DNA from: CAZUMH01 sp964621645
Lineage (GTDB): Bacteria; Zhuqueibacterota; QNDG01; JAGLOF01
DNA length: 27,139 nt
Direction of reading: 5' to 3'
Assembly: GCA_964621645.1 (NCBI GenBank)
Contig: CAZUMH010000040.1
Span: forward strand, 1 to 27,139
The position numbers and the translations under genes were made by a program. The notes beneath the pieces are model-generated. The model was not told the DNA's origin. It ran no database searches and saw only the letters and a program-made list of their open reading frames with translations. Positions 7,437 to 14,766 of this stretch are shown piece by piece (positions within the stretch are counted from its first letter, which is position 1; every line of letters starts with the position of its first letter).

Positions 7437-8008
7437 TATTTCCCCTCCTCTGGAATGGTGTCTTTTCCCTGGCCGGCCGGCAGTCCCTGGAACGCTTCAT
7501 TCAGCTTCGCGCTCATGAGTGTGATATAATCCTTCTCCGGCTGATGCTGGTTATAGCTTAAAAGGATGCGGGAATCCGGACCGATAATCACAGTAACGGG
7601 TTCGCTTTTTATTTTTAGATATTTTTCGATGGATCCGCTGTCATAGAGCAGGGGCGCCCGCCATTTCATCTTCCGGTAGTAGATGCGGGCGTACTTGCGT
7701 CCCAACTCATTGGTGCTCGTATTGACAGAGATGAAGGCGATCCTGTTACCATCCTGAAATTTCTCATACAGATTGTTGAAATACGGAAACTCCGTGTAGC
7801 AGGAGCTTCAGCCGTAGGACCAGAGATAGAGCACGGTGATCTTTCCCTGGTACTTACTGAGGAGGATAGTGTTACCATCCCTGTCAATCAGTTTCAAGCC
7901 TCCGACATCGAATGCGGTTGAATCCTCAACCTCGGATTGTGCCTGGAGCAGCGGCGCGAATAAAAAGACGAGTAAAAGCAGGATTGCGGAGATGTTACGA
8001 ACATTCAT
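7436..8008 (-). CDS. Exported TlpA/thioredoxin-like selenoprotein candidate (UxxC)
   Basis: 190 residues if the in-frame UGA at 7810-7808 is read as selenocysteine (residue 67). It has a signal peptide (1 to about 25, ending LLQAQS), then the thioredoxin/AhpC-like segment GGLKLIDRDGNTILLSKYQGK and ITVLYLWSYG. Next comes UGA, then SSCYTEFPYFNNL. In this family the position is the first Cys of WxxCxxC, so the site is U67-S-S-C70. The frame after the UGA continues for 123 residues with typical redoxin features, including FISVNTST and the conserved cis-Pro region EPVTVIIG. The ATG at 8008 is chosen because AAGGAG lies about 6 nt upstream. The gene is coupled to the following LamG/propeller gene. 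A Cys-to-stop nonsense mutation is the alternative, but the exact position, the intact frame and the hairpin at 7783-7795 favour selenocysteine. Confidence 0.8.
7783..7810 (-). promoter_or_regulatory. UGA codon with SECIS-like hairpin
   Basis: On the minus strand the UGA is 7810-7808. Downstream, ACGGA (7795-7791) pairs perfectly with TCCGT (7787-7783) around the loop GTT, whose first base lies 18 nt after the UGA. From memory, bacterial SECIS elements need a short upper stem, an apical loop with a G in its first two positions, and roughly 16-37 nt between UGA and loop. All three hold here. A competing hairpin, AGCTCC/GGAGTT, starts directly after the UGA and overlaps it. Confidence 0.65.
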
Positions 8009-8136
8009 CTTAACTCCTTTTATTATTCGTCTAATAATATAATCTATCCGGGCATAATTCATCCCCGGATATCCCTTTTGGGAATCCGATTTGTGTCACA
8101 TTGTGAGATGACCCCGTTCGTAGACGAAAAGTTTTG

Positions 8137-8262
8137 TAGGATGGGCCTGTGGCCCATCTTTCTTCTGTATTACACGACCCCAAGGGTCGTGCCACACGAA
8201 AATGTTCTATTATTGATTCTCGTATAGTGTCATGCTATTTCAGGGGCCACAGGCCCATCCTA
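8137..8262 (+). repeat. Palindromic repeat copy B, MITE-like, with 19-bp terminal inverted repeats
   Basis: The left end TAGGATGGGCCTGTGGCCC (8137-8155) is the exact reverse complement of 8244-8262, making a 126-bp element bounded by TA at both ends. Each arm is itself palindromic (ATGGGCC-TGT-GGCCCAT). The centre holds a perfect 8-bp hairpin, CACGACCC-CAA-GGGTCGTG (8173-8191). Most of the body recurs at 5068-5166. There is no reading frame of its own. It resembles a non-autonomous mobile element or a structured REP-like repeat; which of these cannot be told from two copies. Confidence 0.8.
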
Positions 8263-8689
8263 TATTACTTGAGGGCTGACTTGATCCCGGGCCGCAGCCG
8301 GAAGGCCGGTCCAATGGGCGCCATCCTGGCCGCAATGAACTTATGGGAAAAAAGAAAGAATAAGACGCACCTTACCTTCTACATCTTATCTGTTAAACCT
8401 AGCCCCTCCCCGGGATTTGGCAACACAGCAGTGCAGATGTTCGGTGCAGCAGGTGATATGTTTGATAAATATTAACTAAAGTAAAATTCTCATCCTTATT
8501 TGTCAAGTACTATTTTTTTACAGTTATGTACTCGCTTAATAATGCTTGAAAAACAATATCAGAAAGTGGCAGAAATGTCAGTATTTGAGGAGTTGATCTG
8601 TCGGTTATGTTGAATATTGTACTAATGTTTCCAGCGAAAAGAATCCGGCTGCCGGCCCCGAATCAAGTGGTATTTTTTTATCACCGCCG
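8263..8689. other. Intergenic stretch without a recognisable gene
   Basis: About 430 bases between repeat B and the promoter of the DUF1080 gene. The left part (8280-8345) is GC-rich and can be read as GPMGAILAAMNLWEKRK, which looks protein-like, but it has no credible start and runs out of the repeat, so at most it is a gene remnant. The right part (8480-8680) is AT-rich. I see no RNA gene, clear terminator or other coding region. Confidence 0.5.
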
Positions 8690-8718
8690 TTGTGTCGCTT
8701 TGCTATTTTCTGTATATT
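8690..8718 (+). promoter_or_regulatory. Sigma-70-type promoter for the DUF1080 gene
   Basis: TTGTGT (8690-8695), a 17-nt spacer, then TATATT (8713-8718). It ends 33 nt before the ATG at 8752, giving a short leader. The -35 is weaker than the others in the window. Confidence 0.5.
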
Positions 8719-8751
8719 GTTCCAGACATTCATAAAAACAGGACTGGTATC

Positions 8752-9456
8752 ATGAAAAAGGGATTACTTGTTCTATTAGGCGCGCTGGTGATATTCATTT
8801 CCTGCCGATCCGTTCAGGTTGCGGAGAATACCCTGACGCCGGCGGAGAAGACGGCGGGCTGGCAGCTGCTCTTCGATGGCAAGACGACGACCGGCTGGCG
8901 CTCCTTCAACAGCGATACGTTAAAGGGAGGCTGGGCGGTGCAGGACGGCATGCTGGTCAACACCGGCGGCGGGGGAGATATCGTATACGACAAGCCGTTT
9001 GCCGATTTCGAACTGTCGCTGGAGTGGAAAATCGAGGCTGAAGGGAACAGCGGCATCTTCTACCATGTCCTGGAAGGCCCTGAATTCCACGGCCCGCCGG
9101 AGACGGGACCCGAATATCAGCTCATCGACGACACCGGCTATCCCGGCAAACTGGAAGAGTGGCAGAAGACAGGGGCCGATTACGCCATGCACCTGCCCGG
9201 ACCCAACAAAACCCTGAATCCCGCGGGGGAGTGGAACCTGGCCCGGATCGTTTTTCATAACGGACACGTGGAGCACTGGCTCAACGACGAGAAGATCCTG
9301 GAATTTCAAGCCTGGACCAAGGATTGGGAAGAGCGGGTCGCCGACTGCAAGTGGAAAGACTATCCCCACTACGGCAAAGCAAAATCCGGAGTCTTCGCCC
9401 TGCAGGATCACGGCAAGCAGATCTGCTTCCGCAACATCAAGGCGCGGGCCCTCTAA
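8752..9456 (+). CDS. DUF1080 family lipoprotein (3-keto-glycoside hydrolase-like)
   Basis: 234 residues. The N-terminus is a lipoprotein signal peptide with the lipobox FISC (Cys18), so the mature protein is probably anchored to a membrane in the envelope. The rest is one DUF1080 domain (about 35-234), a concanavalin A-like beta-sandwich: GWQLLFDGKTTTGWRSF, then GGWAVQDGMLVN, FADFELSLEWKI, NSGIFYHVLEGPEFHG, EWNLARIVFHNGHVEHWLN and a terminal SGVFALQDHG. Members studied so far hydrolyse 3-keto-glycosides, so this one may take part in sugar scavenging; that is a family-level inference. The ATG at 8752 is preferred because it begins the signal peptide and follows the promoter at the right distance. 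The ribosome-binding site is weak. It is a single-gene unit. Confidence 0.9.
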   Translation: MKKGLLVLLGALVIFISCRSVQVAENTLTPAEKTAGWQLLFDGKTTTGWRSFNSDTLKGGWAVQDGMLVNTGGGGDIVYDKPFADFELSLEWKIEAEGNSGIFYHVLEGPEFHGPPETGPEYQLIDDTGYPGKLEEWQKTGADYAMHLPGPNKTLNPAGEWNLARIVFHNGHVEHWLNDEKILEFQAWTKDWEERVADCKWKDYPHYGKAKSGVFALQDHGKQICFRNIKARAL

Positions 9457-9502
9457 CGGTCCTGTCCCAAATAGAAAGGGAATTTCCGAGACATTCCAGC
9501 AG

Positions 9503-9658
9503 ATGAAGCGATCCGTTTTCTTTCCCAAAGATGCAGTCCGCCGTATCCCGATGGACTCACTCCCGGACATTATCCCGGCCGGGGAAATAGACGAATGCTC
9601 AGGATGGGAAAGCGTAGAAAAAATGTTCTGGAAAACACATAATAAATTTGATTTTTAG
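9503..9658 (+). CDS. Possible 51-residue small protein
   Basis: An ATG-to-TAG frame between the DUF1080 gene and PFOR. It begins MKRSVFFPKDAV and ends KMFWKTHNKFDF. The composition is plausible for a soluble protein, but there is no good ribosome-binding site and no recognised motif, and its end overlaps the -35 of the putative PFOR promoter. It may equally be chance. Confidence 0.2.
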   Translation: MKRSVFFPKDAVRRIPMDSLPDIIPAGEIDECSGWESVEKMFWKTHNKFDF

Positions 9659-9676
9659 AGCAGAATTCTGTACTTT
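9648..9676 (+). promoter_or_regulatory. Putative promoter for the PFOR gene
   Basis: TTGATT (9648-9653), a 17-nt spacer, then TACTTT (9671-9676). The -10 is a modest match, but the spacing and -35 follow the pattern of other promoters in this window. It would leave a leader of about 110 nt before the ATG at 9793. Confidence 0.4.
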
Positions 9677-9792
9677 ATATGACTTCGCGGGTCTTTTTGT
9701 CCCTGGATTTACTATCTTTCCAGGGCCGCTTACGAGAAAAAGATCACATTAAAGTTTTTTCAGGTATGTCTATAAAACAAGGAACGAAAAGT

Positions 9793-12700
9793 ATGAAGAA
9801 ATTCAAGAAAGCAACGATGGACGGCAATACGGCGGCGACCCACGTTGCCTATGCCTTCAGCGATGTAGCCGCTATCTACCCCATCACTCCCTCTTCCGGC
9901 ATGGGGGAGATGGCGGACGTCTGGGCCGCCAACGGCCTTAAAAATATTTTCGGACAGGTGGTTGATGTCATCGAGATGCAGTCCGAAGCCGGCGCTTCGG
10001 GTGCGGTGCACGGCTCCCTCTCCGGCGGTGCCTTTACCACCACCTTCACCGCCTCTCAGGGACTCATGCTCATGCTGCCCAACATGCATAAGATCGCCGG
10101 CGAGATGCTGCCCTCGGTCTTCCATGTTTCGGCCCGGTCCCTGGCCTGTCAGGCCCTCTCCATCTTCGGAGACCATTCCGACGTGATGTCGGCCCGCAAC
10201 ACCGGCTGGGCCCTGATTGCCGCCAGCTCCATCCAGGAAATCATGGACCTCGCCGTTGTCTCCCATCTGGCCACTCTGAAGACAAAGATCCCCTTCCTGA
10301 ATTTCTTCGACGGCTTCCGCAATTCCCATGAGATCCAGAAGATCGAAGTGATTGACTACGAGACCATGGCAGAGATGGTGGATCGGAAATATGTCGAGGA
10401 GTTCCGCCGGCGCGCCCTCAATCCGGAACATCCCGGGGTGAAAGTGGGTGCCGAAAATCCCGATGTCTATTTTCAGGGCCGGGAAACGGTGAACAAGTAC
10501 TATCTGGCCGCCCCCGCCATCGTGCAGGAGTATATGGATCTGCTCGCCAAAAAGATCGGCCGCCAGTACCATCTTTTCGATTACGTGGGCGCTCCCGACG
10601 CCGACAAGGTGATCGTGGCCATGGGAAGCGGCTGCGAGGCCATACATGAAACGGTGAGTTACCTGAACAGCAAGGGCGCCAAACTGGGTCTGATCAAGGT
10701 GCGGCTCTACCGCCCCTTCTCGGTGGAGCATTTTGTCAAGGCCCTGCCGAAGTCAGTAAAGAAAATCGCCGTATTGGACCGCACCAAGGAGCCGGGCTCC
10801 ATCGGCGAGCCGCTCTATCTCGATGTGGTGGCCGCGCTGAAGGGCCGCGGCGACATCACGATCATCGGCGGCCGTTACGGGCTTTCCTCCAAAGAGTTCA
10901 CTCCTCCCATGATCAAGGCGGTCTACGATCATCTGGACAGCACTTGCAGTCACGGCTTCACGGTGGGGATCAATGATGATGTGACCGGCACCTCCATCCC
11001 GGTGAAGGATCAGATCGACTCCATTCCCGAGGGGACCATCTCCTGCAAATTCTGGGGCTTGGGAGCTGACGGCACGGTGGGGGCCAACAAGAACTCCATC
11101 AAGATCATCGGCGACAACACCGATATGAACGCCCAGGGCTACTTCCAGTACGATTCCAAGAAGTCGGGCGGCGTGACCCGCAGCCATCTGCGTTTCGGCA
11201 ATGAGCCCATCCAGTCCCCGTATCTTATCAAGAACGCCGATTTCATCGCCTGCCACAATCAGGCTTTTATCGGCCGCTACGATGTGCTGGAAGGCATCAA
11301 GGAGGGCGGTATCTTCCTGCTCAACTCTAACTGGTCTCAGGATGAGGCCTTCAATCATCTCACCAAGGAGATTCAGCAGACCATCATCGACAAGAAAATA
11401 AAATTCTATAACATCGACGCCCTGAAGATCGCCAACGAAGTGGGCCTGGGCGGCAGGATCAACACCGTGATGATGGCGGCGTTCTTCATTATCTCCAACG
11501 TCCTGCCCAAGGCCGAGGCTATTAAGCTCATTAAAAAGGCCATCGACAAGACCTACCGCAGCCGGGGCGACGAAGTGGTGGAGATGAACTGGAAGGCGGT
11601 GGACAAGGCCGAGGAGGCCCTGATAGAGATCGCCATTCCCAATACACTTCCCGCGGAACATTTCACTCCCAAGAAGCTGGTTCCGGATGACGCCAGCGAT
11701 TTCGTGAAGAATGTAATGGAACCGATCATGCGCGACAAGGGCGATGACATCCCGGTATCACTCATGCCCATCGACGGTTTCGTTCCCTCCGGCACCACCC
11801 AGTATGAGAAACGGGGCGTGGCTCCCATGGTGCCTCACTGGATCGCCGATAACTGCATCCAGTGCAACGCCTGTTCCTTCGTCTGCCCCCACGCGGCCAT
11901 CCGGCCCAAACTCATCGAACGGAGCCTCCTGAAAAAGGCGCCGGGAACCTTCAAGACACTCAAGGCCCTGGGCAAGGATGCCGACACTTACGATTACAAG
12001 ATCCAGGTCTTCATCGAGGACTGCGTCGGCTGTATGGACTGCGTGAACGAATGTCCCAAAGAGGCTCTGGAGATGAAACCCATCGAAGAAGAGCGGGAGA
12101 CGGGTGAAAACGAAAATTTGAAATTCTTCCTCTCACTGCCGGAAGACGTCCCCAGCCAGGCGGTCAAGGAAGAGACGGTCAAGGGCAGCCAGTTCAAGCA
12201 GCCCCTGCTTGAGTTCTCCGGGGCCTGCGCCGGCTGCGGTGAGACACCCTACGTGAAGCTGATCACCCAGTTCTTCGGCGACCGGCTCATCATCGCCAAT
12301 GCCACGGGCTGCTCATCCATCTGGGGCGCCTACTTCCCCTCTATTCCCTACACGGTGAACAAGAACGGACAGGGACCGGCCTGGGCCAACTCTCTCTTCG
12401 AAGACAACGCCGAATACGGATTCGGCATGCGGCTGGCCGTGAACGCCAATAGAAAACAGCTGCTCTATAACGTTGAGAAGGCTTTGAAAATGAATATCGA
12501 CGCCTCCCTGAAAACAGCCCTGAAAAAGGCGAAGGAACTATGGGAGACCAAAGCCGACGAGGTGAAGGTCAATACCGCCAAGATCCAGAAACTTCTCCCG
12601 GAAGCGCTGAAAAAGGCGGACGGGGAGGCCAGGAAGGTGCTCAGGAAGATCGATGAGCTCAAGAACTACTTCGTACCCAAGAGCGTCTGGGCCTTTGGCG

Positions 12701-13320
12701 GCGACGGCTGGGCCTACGATATCGGCTACGGCGGACTGGATCATGTCATGGCCTCGGGTAAAGACATCAACGTGCTGGTCATGGACACCGAGGTGTACTC
12801 GAACACCGGCGGCCAGGCCTCCAAGGCCACTCCCCTGGGTTCGGTGGCAAAATTCGCCGAGGCGGGCAAGCCCACCGTGAAAAAGGATCTGGGCCTGATG
12901 ATGATGAGCTACGGCTACGTGTATGTGGCTTCCGTGGCTATGGGCGCCAACAAGAATCAGCTTATCAAAGCCTTGCAGGAGGCCGAGGCCTACAACGGTC
13001 CTTCGATCATCATCGCCTACGCCCCCTGCATCAATCACGGCTTCGACATGGCCCATACCCAGCAGGAGGAGAAGAAGGCGGTCGATTCCGGCTACTGGTT
13101 GCTCTACCGCTACAATCCCGATCTGAAGAAGGAAGGCAAGAATCCCTTCATCCTCGATTCCAAGGAGCCGACCATGGACGTGAAGGAGTTCCTCAAGGGT
13201 GAAAAGCGCTACACTACCCTGAAGCAGACCTTCCCGGACCGGGTGGATGGTTTCTGGAACGAGTTTTCAAAGGTCGCGGTGGAACGCTACCAGATGTATA
13301 AAAAACTGGCAGAGAAATAA
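9793..13320 (+). CDS. nifJ: Pyruvate:ferredoxin (flavodoxin) oxidoreductase
   Basis: 1175 residues, the usual length of a single-chain homodimeric enzyme. It converts pyruvate and CoA to acetyl-CoA, CO2 and reduced ferredoxin, a cytoplasmic step of anaerobic carbon metabolism. The N-terminal domain starts MDGNTAATHVAYAFSDV and has AIYPITPSSGMGE. The two-cluster ferredoxin domain has CIQCNACSFVCP (from Cys688) and CVGCMDCVNECP (from Cys744). The thiamine diphosphate domain has ACAGCGETPY (Cys812 near its start), ATGCSS, GGDGWAYDIGYGG (around 969) and DTEVYSNTGGQASKA. ATG 9793 is chosen because AAGGA lies 9 nt upstream and it matches the family's N-terminus. Upstream starts at 9679 and 9766 would add unconserved residues. 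It is transcribed alone, with a terminator-like hairpin after it. Confidence 0.97.
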   Translation: MKKFKKATMDGNTAATHVAYAFSDVAAIYPITPSSGMGEMADVWAANGLKNIFGQVVDVIEMQSEAGASGAVHGSLSGGAFTTTFTASQGLMLMLPNMHKIAGEMLPSVFHVSARSLACQALSIFGDHSDVMSARNTGWALIAASSIQEIMDLAVVSHLATLKTKIPFLNFFDGFRNSHEIQKIEVIDYETMAEMVDRKYVEEFRRRALNPEHPGVKVGAENPDVYFQGRETVNKYYLAAPAIVQEYMDLLAKKIGRQYHLFDYVGAPDADKVIVAMGSGCEAIHETVSYLNSKGAKLGLIKVRLYRPFSVEHFVKALPKSVKKIAVLDRTKEPGSIGEPLYLDVVAALKGRGDITIIGGRYGLSSKEFTPPMIKAVYDHLDSTCSHGFTVGINDDVTGTSIPVKDQIDSIPEGTISCKFWGLGADGTVGANKNSIKIIGDNTDMNAQGYFQYDSKKSGGVTRSHLRFGNEPIQSPYLIKNADFIACHNQAFIGRYDVLEGIKEGGIFLLNSNWSQDEAFNHLTKEIQQTIIDKKIKFYNIDALKIANEVGLGGRINTVMMAAFFIISNVLPKAEAIKLIKKAIDKTYRSRGDEVVEMNWKAVDKAEEALIEIAIPNTLPAEHFTPKKLVPDDASDFVKNVMEPIMRDKGDDIPVSLMPIDGFVPSGTTQYEKRGVAPMVPHWIADNCIQCNACSFVCPHAAIRPKLIERSLLKKAPGTFKTLKALGKDADTYDYKIQVFIEDCVGCMDCVNECPKEALEMKPIEEERETGENENLKFFLSLPEDVPSQAVKEETVKGSQFKQPLLEFSGACAGCGETPYVKLITQFFGDRLIIANATGCSSIWGAYFPSIPYTVNKNGQGPAWANSLFEDNAEYGFGMRLAVNANRKQLLYNVEKALKMNIDASLKTALKKAKELWETKADEVKVNTAKIQKLLPEALKKADGEARKVLRKIDELKNYFVPKSVWAFGGDGWAYDIGYGGLDHVMASGKDINVLVMDTEVYSNTGGQASKATPLGSVAKFAEAGKPTVKKDLGLMMMSYGYVYVASVAMGANKNQLIKALQEAEAYNGPSIIIAYAPCINHGFDMAHTQQEEKKAVDSGYWLLYRYNPDLKKEGKNPFILDSKEPTMDVKEFLKGEKRYTTLKQTFPDRVDGFWNEFSKVAVERYQMYKKLAEK

Positions 13321-13350
13321 ACAAACGGGTTTTTCATAAATTCCCAACCT

Positions 13351-13408
13351 GAAGAAAGGCCCTCTTCCGGATCCCGAGCCGTCGGGAGGAAGGGGGCTGC
13401 TTCTTTCC
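13351..13408 (+). terminator. Terminator-like long hairpin after PFOR
   Basis: GCCCTCTTCC (13359-13368) pairs with GGAAGGGGGC (13388-13397), and inside it TCCCGA (13372-13377) pairs with TCGGGA (13382-13387). Together they form one extended stem with a 3-nt bulge. The tail TGCTTCTTTCC is T-rich but interrupted, so termination may be imperfect. A second dyad, GGATGA...TCATCC, follows at 13439-13466 and surrounds an inner ACTGC-GGA-GCAGT. Confidence 0.6.
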
Positions 13409-13541
13409 GGATGAAAAGGCCGAGAGCCGGGGAGGCATGGATGAAAGCACTGCGGAGCAGTCATCCGACTCAGGCGTGATAAGATTATTTTTCCTTTTAT
13501 TATTTTGTAATCTAAGGCGGTCCCGGAGAAATGGAAATACC

Positions 13542-13568
13542 TTGACATTGTGGTGCCGGTTTTATAAT
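13542..13568 (+). promoter_or_regulatory. Promoter of the surface-protein operon
   Basis: TTGACA (13542-13547) and TATAAT (13563-13568) are both perfect consensus hexamers, but the spacer is only 15 nt, two shorter than other promoters here. The predicted start near 13575 is 42 nt before the GTG start codon at 13617. Confidence 0.55.
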
Positions 13569-13579
13569 TTCTAAGCGAT

Positions 13580-13600
13580 CCGAACCTGGTTCGGTTTTTT
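13580..13600 (+). terminator. Compact terminator-like hairpin in the operon leader
   Basis: CCGAAC (13580-13585) pairs perfectly with GTTCGG (13589-13594) around the triloop CTG and is followed by six T residues (13595-13600). It lies between the promoter at 13542-13568 and the start codon at 13617. It could stop read-through from PFOR, or act in the leader RNA as an attenuator or 5'-end stabiliser. Confidence 0.55.
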
Positions 13601-13616
13601 CATTTTAGGAGCGTTT

Positions 13617-14765
13617 GTGAGAAACAGATCAGTCATATTGTTTCTGTTCTTTTCCCTGACACTGTTCCTGGCGCGCTGCCGCTTGGACCAGCCTCTTATC
13701 AGTGATGCATTCCTCCCCGCAGTTTCAGAACTTTCTCTGCCGGACACGGTCTATCTGCAATCAACCGACAGCAACGTTGTCTCAGTCCAGGCCGCCGATC
13801 CCCAGGGTCTGGCGGACATCCACCTGGTACGGCTTCTGATCCAGCCGCTGGACGGACGGGAGATCCTCTACAGTGACACCCTGAAGGATGACGGCAGTGG
13901 TGCCGACATCATCCCTGATGACGGCGTATTCACCACCCTCGTCAGCGGAGAGCTCATCGACAGTCTGGCCGGAACCTACGGCTACTGGATCTTCGCCGTT
14001 GATAACAGTGGAAACCACAGCGACACCCTTTCCGGCAGTTTCGAGGCGGTCGATGCGCTGGCAAACCAGCGGCCCCGCCTCTTTGATTCTGTCAGTCCGG
14101 ATTCCATTCTTTTTGCGGATCTCGATCAATTCAGAGCCACGGTTGTGGTCAGCGACGGCAACGGGCAGGCCGATATCGATTCGGTCTGGCTGGATTTCTA
14201 CCCGGCCGGATCGGGCAACAGCATCTACAGAGCGCTGATGAACGACGCCGGAATAAACGGAGATGAAAAGGCCGCGGATTCGGTCTTCACCTATGGCGGG
14301 GAGCTTGCCGGCAAGGTGACCAGCGGCGGCGCCTACAAACTGCGCTTTCAGGCCGTGGACCAGGCCGGAGCGCGAAGTCTGCCCCTGGTGCGGGACCTGA
14401 CGATCATAACAGTTGAAGGGCCGCCAACCCTGTCGGATCTTTCGGCACCGGACACCGTTTCCCGTTCCACTACAGGTCCATTTCTCCTGGCAGTCAGGGG
14501 AGACGATCCTTCGGGACTCTCCGACATCACCAAGGTCTATTTCCAGGTGACCCAGCCGGACGGCAGTTCGTCACAGGGGAATCCCTTTCCCATGTACGAT
14601 GACGGCAGCCACGGCGATCTTCAGGCCCTGGACGGCATCTGGTCCATCATGGTCAGTATCAGCACCCAAAATAACCTGGGGCGCTACCGTTTCGATTATC
14701 TGGCGGAGGACCGTTCCGGAGCGGTGAGCGATACCCTGACTCACTATATCACGGTGGTCGAGTAA
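13617..14765 (+). CDS. Exported three-repeat Asp-rich Ig-like protein
   Basis: 382 residues. It starts at GTG (13617), preceded by GGAG at 5 nt. The hydrophobic N-terminus ends in LARC at Cys21. This is lipoprotein-like, but Arg at -1 is atypical for a lipobox. The mature part holds three Ig-like repeats (about 36-145, 152-265, 271-381). Each carries an acidic loop likely to bind calcium: DDGSGADIIPDDGVFT (91-106), DAGINGDEKAADSVFT (210-225) and DDGSHGDLQALDGIWS (328-343). Similar domains occur in cell-surface proteins of FCB bacteria. It is first in an operon with the propeller/sorting-domain protein, only 1 nt from its ATG, so it is likely part of the same surface or secretion assembly. The exact function is not known. 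Confidence 0.8.
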   Translation: MRNRSVILFLFFSLTLFLARCRLDQPLISDAFLPAVSELSLPDTVYLQSTDSNVVSVQAADPQGLADIHLVRLLIQPLDGREILYSDTLKDDGSGADIIPDDGVFTTLVSGELIDSLAGTYGYWIFAVDNSGNHSDTLSGSFEAVDALANQRPRLFDSVSPDSILFADLDQFRATVVVSDGNGQADIDSVWLDFYPAGSGNSIYRALMNDAGINGDEKAADSVFTYGGELAGKVTSGGAYKLRFQAVDQAGARSLPLVRDLTIITVEGPPTLSDLSAPDTVSRSTTGPFLLAVRGDDPSGLSDITKVYFQVTQPDGSSSQGNPFPMYDDGSHGDLQALDGIWSIMVSISTQNNLGRYRFDYLAEDRSGAVSDTLTHYITVVE

Positions 14766-14766
14766 G

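Noticed and set aside
7436..8008. The TlpA-like gene as a simple pseudogene broken by a nonsense mutation
   Set aside because: The single stop falls exactly on the catalytic Cys codon, is UGA and not UAA/UAG, is followed by a SECIS-like hairpin and an undamaged frame, and the coupled downstream gene is intact. It is not fully excluded without the Sec machinery genes.
5068..8262. CRISPR array made of the two palindromic repeats
   Set aside because: Only two copies 3 kb apart with genes between them, no regular spacers and no cas genes.
8149..8475. 108-codon frame starting inside repeat copy B
   Set aside because: Its first half is palindromic repeat sequence and there is no ribosome-binding site, so it is not a credible gene.
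9760..10731. Long minus-strand frame opposite the PFOR gene (also 10753-11661 and 12538-13056)
   Set aside because: Antisense shadows of a GC-rich conserved gene, with low-complexity His/Gly-rich translations and no domain.
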